From positions 1 through 5,762 of the forward strand of contig JAUVBO010000233.1 in NCBI GenBank assembly GCA_030591195.1: DNA of 5,762 nt, in the 5' to 3' direction. The stretch is from Pseudomonadota bacterium. Its GTDB lineage: Bacteria; Myxococcota; Polyangia; GCA-2747355; JACKDQ01. The translations under genes were made by a program, and so were the position numbers. Below the pieces are notes generated by a model that was not told where the DNA came from, ran no database searches, and saw only the letters and a list, made by a program, of their open reading frames with translations. This document shows positions 1 through 5,354 of this stretch, in pieces; positions within the stretch are counted from its first letter, which is position 1; each line of letters begins with the position of its first letter.

Positions 1-2
1 AC

Positions 3-461
3 GCCCTATCCGGCAGGATCGTCAATCCGGAACAACGGGGCGTGGGCCAGGCCACGATCGAGGCCCGGGGCATCGAGACCACCGAGCCCAACACTCAGCC
101 GACCGGCTTGCCGCCGGGCAAGGCCACCGCCACCGCCGACGAGGACGGCAACTTCGTGCTCCACGTCGACCCAGGAACCTACAACCTCCACATTCGCCCT
201 CCGGAGGACGCGAGCCTGCCCCAGTTCGGCATCGACAAGGTCGCCGTCGACGGGCCGGTGGACGGGCTCTTGCTCCGCTCGCCGAGCCCCCAGGTGCTCA
301 CGGGGCGCGTGTTTGACGCCGATGGCAACGGTGTGGCCGGGTTCACCGTCAACTCCTACGAGACAGTGAGCGACTCCCTGTCCACCGAGCAGGCGGTGCT
401 GCGGGCCTACGGACAAACCGACGCGACCGGTCGCTTTCGGCTGCTGCTCCCTCCCCTATGA
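3..461 (+). CDS. Carboxypeptidase-regulatory-like repeat protein, C-terminal part (5' end outside window)
   Basis: The frame is open from the first full codon at position 3, so the gene begins upstream; the GTG at 42 is only an internal Val codon. The visible 152 residues hold one full and one partial transthyretin-like beta-sandwich repeat of the carboxypeptidase regulatory (CarboxypepD_reg/SdrD-B-like) type. Repeat 1 opens with LSGRIVNPEQRGVGQATIEA and closes with DEDGNFVLHVDPGTYNLHIRP. Repeat 2 opens with LTGRVFDADGNGVAGFTVNS and reaches TDATGRFRLLLPP before TGA. In this family such repeats usually occur in secreted or outer-surface proteins as structural or adhesive modules, with no catalytic role; export is inferred because the N-terminus is not visible. 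Repeat 2 lacks the closing G-T-Y-x-L-x-V strand seen in repeat 1, so the end may be truncated or frameshifted. The fold assignment is fairly sure; the specific function is unknown. Confidence 0.75.
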   Translation, partial: ALSGRIVNPEQRGVGQATIEARGIETTEPNTQPTGLPPGKATATADEDGNFVLHVDPGTYNLHIRPPEDASLPQFGIDKVAVDGPVDGLLLRSPSPQVLTGRVFDADGNGVAGFTVNSYETVSDSLSTEQAVLRAYGQTDATGRFRLLLPPL

Positions 462-653
462 GCAAGCGGACACCGCCGATAACAGCCAGCGATATCGGCC
501 CACGCCTACCGCGGTAGCTTGACTCGGCCAGGAATCTGTTGAAGTGTAGCCCGGTTCTACGGTAGATGGGGCCCGTGGGGCCTCCCGAGAACCCCGCCCG
601 ATGTCTTCGGTGCGGACGCCCCGCCCTGGTCCGGGGCCACTTGGATCGCCGAG
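462..653. other. Intergenic region between repeat protein and membrane protein
   Basis: This 192-bp gap has no supportable gene. The frame of the downstream gene is open back to a TGA at 540-542 but has no ATG, GTG or TTG before 654. A TTGACT at 519-524 could be a -35 box, but I see no good -10 at normal spacing, so I do not call a promoter. The gap contains the palindrome described separately, and GGCCC-GTG-GGGCC at 570-582 can form a short stem without a following T tract. Confidence 0.6.
506..517. repeat. Perfect 12-bp palindrome CTACCGCGGTAG
   Basis: CTACCG is followed directly by its reverse complement CGGTAG. A shortened version, CTACGGTAG (missing the central CGC), lies at 557-565, and a GTAG at 546-549 faces the CTAC at 557-560. 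Symmetric sites of this size in a promoter-sized gap often bind dimeric regulators, but no cognate regulator is visible here. It could equally be chance in GC-rich DNA. Confidence 0.45.
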
Positions 654-1241
654 ATGGAAGAAGACGCCTCGAAGAAGGAAGAGGGACCTCCCAGCGTCCG
701 CAGATGGCGGAACGCCTTCTTGGGGGTCTACGTCGTGTTCACCGTCCTGGCCTCGGCGCTGACTCTGGTTTCGATCCTCGCGGTTCACCTCGGCTGGACC
801 CAGCGGGTGGTGATCAAGGGCCCGCGGATCGCCCCGTCCGGCGACAAGGCCCCGGAGCTGCGCGTCTGCCACACGCGGCTCGCGGAGCTCTTGGCCGACC
901 TTCACCGCAAGACCTTCGAGCTTCAGGCCAAGGCGCTCAAGTTCCGCACCGATCCCGCGGTCGAGTGGCGCAACTGGTCGAAGGCCTGGCGTGGCCGCTG
1001 GCAGACACTCGACTACCGGTGTCGCCTGGCGGAGCTGTCTGGCACCGGAGCCAGCGTCGAGCTGGACCGGATGAAGACGATCCACGGCGCCCTGGCCGAG
1101 CTTCAACTATCCTACAACGACGTGGTCACCCGCTTCGTCGAGCGATACGCCCACCGCCTCCGCGACCTGCGCGAGGCTCTGGACTCGGTTCGCTCGCTGA
1201 TCGAACGGCGCGCGACAAGGCGCCGTCATCGGCTCAAGTGA
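654..1241 (+). CDS. Hypothetical single-pass membrane protein with Trp-rich helical domain
   Basis: I do not recognise this 195-residue protein. The N-terminus is short, charged and cytoplasmic-looking (residues 1-20, including KKEE and VRRWR). One hydrophobic segment follows at about 21-47 (from AFLGVYVVFTVLAS to ILAVHLGW). The basic flank before it predicts N-in, C-out topology, placing residues 50-195 in the periplasm. That part is predicted mostly helical, with Leu-rich stretches at about 71-95 and 140-190. It has a Trp cluster (W105, W108, W112, W116) and only two cysteines, C72 and C123, each followed closely by RLAEL; these could form a disulfide. The C-terminus is very basic (ERRATRRRHRLK). 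ATG 654 is the first usable start after the in-frame stop at 540. The preceding GGATCGCCGAG is a poor ribosome site. The ORF has the codon bias of its neighbours and no competing frame of equal quality, so it is probably real. It could share an mRNA with the helicase 67 bp downstream. Confidence 0.8.
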   Translation: MEEDASKKEEGPPSVRRWRNAFLGVYVVFTVLASALTLVSILAVHLGWTQRVVIKGPRIAPSGDKAPELRVCHTRLAELLADLHRKTFELQAKALKFRTDPAVEWRNWSKAWRGRWQTLDYRCRLAELSGTGASVELDRMKTIHGALAELQLSYNDVVTRFVERYAHRLRDLREALDSVRSLIERRATRRRHRLK

Positions 1242-1250
1242 GCCAATGAC
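1225..1250 (+). promoter_or_regulatory. Imperfect RNA hairpin at the membrane protein/helicase junction
   Basis: GTCAT-C-GGCTC, loop AAGT, GAGCC-A-ATGAC folds into ten base pairs interrupted by one C-A mismatch. It spans the stop codon of the upstream gene (TGA 1239-1241, in the loop and 3' arm) and the ATG at 1246-1248 that opens a 20-codon frame ahead of the helicase. No T run follows, so it is not a standard intrinsic terminator. It could be an mRNA processing or stability element, an attenuator-like leader, or chance. Confidence 0.4.
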
Positions 1251-1308
1251 AAGGATCAGGATGAGCGCACGACGACCGCGTCTTCAAGCAGAACGGAGCA
1301 GTGACTAG
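1246..1308 (+). other. Possible 20-codon leader ORF abutting the helicase start
   Basis: ATG at 1246 opens a 20-codon frame ending in TAG at 1306-1308, immediately before the helicase ATG at 1309 and in the same frame. The peptide would be MTRIRMSARRPRLQAERSSD, rich in arginine. Its start lies in the stem of the hairpin at 1225-1250 and has no clear Shine-Dalgarno sequence. It may be a leader ORF coupled to helicase translation or simply unused. The TAG excludes an upstream extension of the helicase. Confidence 0.25.
1295..1298 (+). promoter_or_regulatory. Ribosome binding site GGAG of the helicase gene
   Basis: GGAG ends ten bases before ATG 1309. This spacing is slightly long but acceptable, and together with the in-frame TAG just before the ATG it fixes the start. 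Confidence 0.55.
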
Positions 1309-3327
1309 ATGCCCTATGAGACTAATGACGAAGCGGAGCAGCGCGACGACCAAGGCCTCTCCGACGAGCGCCCCGCCGAGCAGGACAGCGCCGCGGGCGA
1401 CGACGCCGAGCCGATCCCGGAGGAAGGCGCCGGCGAGACCGACGCTCCGGTCGAGGCTGACGAGGACGACAGCGACGAGCCGACCGTGACCTTCGAGTCG
1501 CTGGGGCTGGGGCCCCAGGTGCTCGAGGCCATCGCCGAGATGGGATTCGAGAAGCCCACCGAGGTCGAAGCCAAGGCGATCCCGCCGGCGATCGAGGGAC
1601 GTGATCTCCTGGTCCAGAGCCGTACTGGCACCGGAAAGACGGCGGCCTTCGGAATCCCGATGGTGCAAGGGCTGGTCGACGTCAGCCAGGACCGGACGCA
1701 GGCCCTGGCCCTCTGCCCCACCCGCGAGCTCGCGATCCAGGTCTCAAAGGAGATCAAGCGCCTCGCGTCCAAGTCGAGCCTGACGAGCTTTCCGGTCTAC
1801 GGGGGCGCAGCGATGTCGCCCCAGGTCGACGCGCTCAGGGGCGGTGTCCATGTCGTGGTCGGTACCCCCGGCCGGGTGCTGGACCACCTGCGGCGCCGGA
1901 CCTTCGACCCGTCAGGGGTCCGCCTGCTGGTGCTCGACGAGTGCGACGAGATGCTCTCGATGGGCTTCCTCGAGGAGATCAGCGCGATCCTCGACCACCT
2001 CCCCAAGGAGCGGCAGACGATGCTCTTCTCGGCGACGGTGCCGGTGGAGATCGCCCGGTTGAAGGAGCGCTACCTCAACGATCCGGTCGAGCTGAAGCTG
2101 AGCGAGGACTTCGTCGGCGTGCACGAGATCGACCATTACTACTACCTCGTCACCGGTGGCAACCGTCAGGGCGACTTGATGCGCGTGCTGGAGTACGAGA
2201 GCCCGGGGCTGGCGCTGATCTTCTGTAACACCCGAGCAGAGACGGCCCAGGTGGCGGAGTTTCTGCGGCGGCAGGGCTTCGCGGCGGAGGGGATCAGCAG
2301 CGACCTGAACCAGCGGGACCGCGAGCGCGTGATGGACCGGATGCGCGCCAAGGAGCTGCGGTTCCTCGTCGCCACCGACATCGCCGCCCGGGGTATCGAC
2401 CTCGAGGACCTGACCCACGTCATCAACTTCAACTTCCCCGAGTCGGCGGACGTCTACATCCACCGCACCGGCCGCACCGGCCGGGCCGGCAAGTCGGGCC
2501 GGGCGGTCTCGCTGGTGGCACCGCGTGAGATCGGCAGCTTCTACTACCTGCGCCTGATCCATAAAGTGTATCCCGAGGAGCGACACCTCCCCACGCCTGC
2601 CGAGCTCGAGGCGCGCCGCGAGTCCGAGCTCTGCGCTCGGCTCGCCAGCCGCTACCAGGGCAAGAACCCTGGTACCGAGCTGCGGCGGATCGGGCGGCGA
2701 CTCTGGGCGATGCCTGCCGGCGACGCGCTGCTCGGGATGATGGCCGCCGAGTTGCTCGAGCGCCCGGCACCGCCGGCCCCCGCTCCGCGACGGGAGCGCT
2801 CCTCCGAGGGAGAGCCCCGCAGGCCCCGGGCGTCCTCTGAGCGTGAGCCTCGGCGCGAGCGCGATGGGAGTCGCTCGCGCGGTCGCGACCGTGACCGTGG
2901 TGACCGGGACACTCGCCGCGAGCCACGCAGGGAACGTGATTCGCATCGGCGTGGCGGGCCGAATCGGGACCGGGACCGCAGCCCCGACCGGAGCGAGCGA
3001 CCCCGCCGGGGGCAGGAGATCACCACCGCCAACGGCGAGGTCGAGTACTTCGAGACGCTCGACCCGGGCTCGGCCGCCGAGGATGGCACGGCGAGGCTGT
3101 ACGTCAGCGTCGGCAGCCGCCATCAGGTCAGCGCCGCCGACATCGTCAGCTTCTTCGAGGCCGAGGCCGGGGTCAGCGGCGATCAGCTCCGCGACCTCGA
3201 GCTCAAGGACCGCCATGCCTACGTCAACGTCCCCTCGGACATCGCTGAGAAGCTGATCGAGCAGACGAGCGGCAAGCAGCTGATGGAGCGTACGGTCCGC
3301 GTCGAGCGCGCCAGGCCCAGGCGGTAG
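1309..3327 (+). CDS. DEAD-box (DECD variant) ATP-dependent RNA helicase, DeaD/CsdA-like
   Basis: This 672-residue protein is a cytoplasmic RNA helicase. Residues 1-60 are an acidic, disordered tail. The core spans about 61-405: Q motif FESLG...MGFEKPTEVE (62-87), motif I SRTGTGKT (104-111), Ia PTRELA (137-142), GG (165-166), TPGR (186-189), motif II DECD (210-213), motif III SAT (241-243), IV IFCNT (304-308), V ATDIAARGID (355-364) and VI HRTGRTGR (385-392). Residues 405-485 resemble the dimerisation helices of DeaD/CsdA. Residues 486-568 form an Arg/Asp/Glu/Ser-rich low-complexity linker. Residues 595-667 (from ARLYVSVG to VRVERA) match the DbpA-type RNA-binding domain. The family remodels structured RNA in ribosome biogenesis, mRNA decay and cold adaptation; DeaD is a better fit than DbpA because of the helical segment and long linker. 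Two oddities are visible: the invariant Q-motif glutamine is Glu87, and motif II has Cys instead of Ala. All other ATPase motifs are intact, so activity is expected. The gene converges with the kinase downstream. Confidence 0.97.
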   Translation: MPYETNDEAEQRDDQGLSDERPAEQDSAAGDDAEPIPEEGAGETDAPVEADEDDSDEPTVTFESLGLGPQVLEAIAEMGFEKPTEVEAKAIPPAIEGRDLLVQSRTGTGKTAAFGIPMVQGLVDVSQDRTQALALCPTRELAIQVSKEIKRLASKSSLTSFPVYGGAAMSPQVDALRGGVHVVVGTPGRVLDHLRRRTFDPSGVRLLVLDECDEMLSMGFLEEISAILDHLPKERQTMLFSATVPVEIARLKERYLNDPVELKLSEDFVGVHEIDHYYYLVTGGNRQGDLMRVLEYESPGLALIFCNTRAETAQVAEFLRRQGFAAEGISSDLNQRDRERVMDRMRAKELRFLVATDIAARGIDLEDLTHVINFNFPESADVYIHRTGRTGRAGKSGRAVSLVAPREIGSFYYLRLIHKVYPEERHLPTPAELEARRESELCARLASRYQGKNPGTELRRIGRRLWAMPAGDALLGMMAAELLERPAPPAPAPRRERSSEGEPRRPRASSEREPRRERDGSRSRGRDRDRGDRDTRREPRRERDSHRRGGPNRDRDRSPDRSERPRRGQEITTANGEVEYFETLDPGSAAEDGTARLYVSVGSRHQVSAADIVSFFEAEAGVSGDQLRDLELKDRHAYVNVPSDIAEKLIEQTSGKQLMERTVRVERARPRR

Positions 3328-3337
3328 TCGACCGTGC

Positions 3338-3362
3338 AGAGGCCCCGGCGGACGAGGGCTCT
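3338..3362 (+). terminator. Possible weak terminator hairpin after the helicase
   Basis: AGAG-(G)-CCC pairs with GGGCTCT across a 10-nt loop, giving a seven-pair stem with one bulged G in the 37-bp gap between the convergent genes. The downstream CGCTATTTGTT is only mildly T-rich and already lies inside the end of the kinase gene, so termination strength is doubtful. On the other strand no T run follows the stem. Confidence 0.35.
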
Positions 3363-3364
3363 CG

Positions 3365-5257
3365 CTATTTGTTCCGGAAAGGGTTGAGCAGATCGGGCGG
3401 CCGGCCGAAGTTCTTGGTCGGCTGCTTGGTCTTCGTCTCTGGCGTGACCTTGGCTGGGGGCCTGCCCTTCGGTCGAGGGCGCCTCGGTCCCCGACGGCTG
3501 CGGACGAGCGTCGCCTGGATCGTATCGTCCCGGTCGGGCAAGACCTCGACCGTCCACTCGTCGTGGCCCGCTCGCTTGAGGCGGAGGAGCGTCTTCTGGT
3601 CGCTGCGCTCGAGGCGGATCGTGGTGTTGGTCCGGCCGAGCTCCGTGTCGCCGGCGAAGATCGTCGCGCCCGCCGGCGTTGAGTAAACCTTGATCCGCAC
3701 CAAGGTCGGCGCCTTGGCCACGGTCGAGTCGGAGCTCGGACCCTTGTCCAATGCGGTCCTGGTCGTCCTTTCCGGCGCCGCGTCCTGGGCCGTGGCCACC
3801 CCCCGCGGCGGATCCGCCGGGTCGCCAGGTTTCTGGCGCAGGACGAGGGCATAGACCAGCACGCCGGCGATCAGCAAGGCGACCACCACCGCGACGATCA
3901 CCAGACGCCCCGCCCCCTGCCGGATCTCTGACAGGTCGTTCGACGGGTCATCCACGGTCCCGCCGAGCGTCAGCGACCCCGGCGCAGGCGTCATCTTCCG
4001 CATCTCGGCTGGTGGCTCGTCCGTCAGTCGGCTGATCCGGTCGGAGGCCTGGGTCGCGGCCGCTGCCATCTCGGCCATCGATCGGTAGCGCTCGTCGCGG
4101 TCCTTGGACATCGCCTTGAGCACGATGCCCTCGACGTCGACCGGGATCTGCTCATTGAGCGCGCGTGGCGGCTTGGGCGTCTCGAAGATGTGCTTGGTGA
4201 GGATGCCCATGAAGGTGTCGGCCTTGAAAGGCACGGTCCCCGTGAGCATCTCGTACATGATCACGCCCAGCGCGTAGATGTCGACGCGATTGTCCGGGCT
4301 GTGCCCCTGGGCCTGTTCGGGAGACATGTACTCGGGCGTGCCGAAGATCATCCCGGTGCGGGTCAGCCGTCGCTCCCCGTCGCCGAGGTTGCTGACCTTG
4401 GCGATGCCGAAATCGAGGACCTTGACGAAGTCAGGCCGGCCTTCCCGCTCGATGAGGAAGATGTTCTCCGGCTTCATGTCGCGGTGGATGATCCCCTTGG
4501 CGTGGGCAGCGCCCATCGCGCGGCAGATCTGCACCAGGATTGGCTTGGCGCGGCCCCAGTCCATCGCGCCGCCGCGGATCGCGCACGCGATGTCTTGTCC
4601 GTCGAGAAACTCCATCGCGAAGAACACGCTGCCGTTGGGCGTGCGACCAAAATCCGTGATGTCGACGATGTTCTCGTGGCCGATCATCGCCGCGGCCTTG
4701 GCTTCCTGGAGAAACCGCTCCTTGAGATCCTCCTTGCGGGCGTACTCGCTCAGCAGCACCTTGAGCGCGATCTTCTTGCCGATCGCGACGTGCTCGGCCA
4801 GGTAGACGGTCCCCATGCCGCCCTCGCCGATCTTTCGCAGCACGCGATAGCGGGCGGCCACTACCTGACCGATCAGGGCGTCCTCGGCAGGGACCGGGCC
4901 GGTGAGGTCGGCCGGATCCGGCTCGGCGAACGATGGTTCGACGGTTGCCGGCGGAGCCGCCTGTGGCGGTACAGCCTGTGGCGGTACAGCCTGTGGCGGT
5001 ACGGCCTGTGGTGGTACGGCCTGTGGCGGTACAGCCTGTGGCGGTACGGCCTGTGGCGGAGCAGCCTGTGGCGGAGCAGCCTGTTGGGGCTGAGACAGGG
5101 GCGGACCCGTCTCTGGCGCTGGCGACTGGGACGCCGGAGGATCGAGTGAAGGGAGCGATCCAGACTGGATCGTCTTGCGCACCGGCTCGACTCCTTCGTG
5201 GCGTTGAGAGGACCGCGGTCTCTCCGCACGCGTTTCTGATTCCCGCGACATCGCCAT
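3365..5257 (-). CDS. Membrane-anchored Hanks-type Ser/Thr protein kinase with PEGA domain
   Basis: This 630-residue protein phosphorylates Ser/Thr of unknown targets at the inner membrane. In order it has a Pro/Gln-rich N-terminus with AVPPQ/AAPPQ repeats (about 60-104) and a kinase domain at about 137-405. Catalytic features are the glycine loop IGEGGMGTVY (143-152), Lys166 in ALK, Glu185 in helix C, HRDMKPEN (258-265, an RD kinase), DFG (282-284), GTPEYMSPE (306-314), Asp326 and Arg390. All catalytic residues are present; Thr299, Thr301 and Thr307 are possible activation-loop phosphosites. A juxtamembrane region leads to one membrane helix (452-472), then a PEGA domain (519-585, with TPAGATIFAGDTELGRT) expected outside the membrane, then a basic Pro-rich tail ending DLLNPFRNK. 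ATG 5257 is chosen because AGGA lies six bases upstream. A GTG at 5272 would add five residues, with a GGAGG 13 bases away. The upstream same-strand PEGA gene ends 97 bp away, suggesting one transcript. Substrates cannot be inferred. Confidence 0.96.
   Translation of the reverse strand: MAMSRESETRAERPRSSQRHEGVEPVRKTIQSGSLPSLDPPASQSPAPETGPPLSQPQQAAPPQAAPPQAVPPQAVPPQAVPPQAVPPQAVPPQAVPPQAAPPATVEPSFAEPDPADLTGPVPAEDALIGQVVAARYRVLRKIGEGGMGTVYLAEHVAIGKKIALKVLLSEYARKEDLKERFLQEAKAAAMIGHENIVDITDFGRTPNGSVFFAMEFLDGQDIACAIRGGAMDWGRAKPILVQICRAMGAAHAKGIIHRDMKPENIFLIEREGRPDFVKVLDFGIAKVSNLGDGERRLTRTGMIFGTPEYMSPEQAQGHSPDNRVDIYALGVIMYEMLTGTVPFKADTFMGILTKHIFETPKPPRALNEQIPVDVEGIVLKAMSKDRDERYRSMAEMAAAATQASDRISRLTDEPPAEMRKMTPAPGSLTLGGTVDDPSNDLSEIRQGAGRLVIVAVVVALLIAGVLVYALVLRQKPGDPADPPRGVATAQDAAPERTTRTALDKGPSSDSTVAKAPTLVRIKVYSTPAGATIFAGDTELGRTNTTIRLERSDQKTLLRLKRAGHDEWTVEVLPDRDDTIQATLVRSRRGPRRPRPKGRPPAKVTPETKTKQPTKNFGRPPDLLNPFRNK
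4951..5085 (-). repeat. 15-bp tandem repeat array coding (A-V/A-P-P-Q)n in the kinase N-terminus
   Basis: Eight complete 15-bp units occupy 4959-5078 (plus-strand unit GCCTGTGGCGGTACA), with partial units on both sides. Six units encode AVPPQ and the last two on the plus strand encode AAPPQ. Within the AVPPQ units, differences are third-position only (GCT/GCC for Ala, CCG/CCA for Pro). The unit length preserves frame, so copy number can change without breaking the gene. The product is a disordered Pro/Gln spacer before the kinase domain. Confidence 0.9.
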
Positions 5258-5354
5258 CAGCGATCCTATCACGATGGCGGGCTGCCCTCCACTGGCGCCG
5301 CCCGCTTCCCCGTGTTGTTCGTACGCTCGACCGTCCTCCGATCTGCACCCCTAC
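5258..5354 (-). other. Gap between the PEGA gene and the kinase gene
   Basis: These 97 bases hold no gene and no recognisable -35/-10 pair on the minus strand. GCGGGC (5277-5282) and GCCCGC (5300-5305) can pair across a 17-nt loop, but no T run follows in either direction. The absence of a terminator favours read-through from the PEGA gene into the kinase. Confidence 0.45.
5264..5267 (-). promoter_or_regulatory. Ribosome binding site AGGA of the kinase gene
   Basis: On the minus strand AGGA is followed by six bases and ATG at 5257. It lies between the GTG at 5272 and this ATG, and so argues for the ATG over the longer GTG start. Confidence 0.5.

Noticed and set aside
458..517. A 19-codon frame whose ATG overlaps the upstream stop (ATGA)
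   Set aside because: The ATGA overlap resembles translational coupling, but the frame is too short, has no Shine-Dalgarno sequence, and ends in the palindrome. Nothing else supports it.
519..550. Sigma-70-like promoter with TTGACT at 519-524
   Set aside because: The -35 match is good, but no hexamer at 16-19 bp spacing resembles TATAAT; the best candidate (TGTAGC) matches three of six positions at 20 bp spacing.
566..1249. A 227-codon plus-strand frame overlapping the membrane protein gene
   Set aside because: Its product is Arg/Pro/Gly-rich with no hydrophobic segment or domain, typical of a shadow frame. The overlapping 195-residue frame has a clear membrane helix and natural composition.
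1912..3852. A 646-codon open frame on the minus strand antisense to the helicase
   Set aside because: It is the third-position shadow of a strongly supported helicase gene in GC-rich DNA. It runs across the helicase stop into the kinase gene and its product is Arg/Pro/Ala-rich without a recognisable domain.
4951..5085. CRISPR-like array
   Set aside because: The 15-bp units are directly adjacent without spacers, lie in frame inside a kinase gene, and no cas gene is present.
4190..5149. A 319-codon plus-strand frame antisense to the kinase, with LWRYS-like repeats
   Set aside because: The repeats are only the other-strand reading of the 15-bp array, and the rest mirrors kinase codons. The kinase motifs prove the minus strand is coding.
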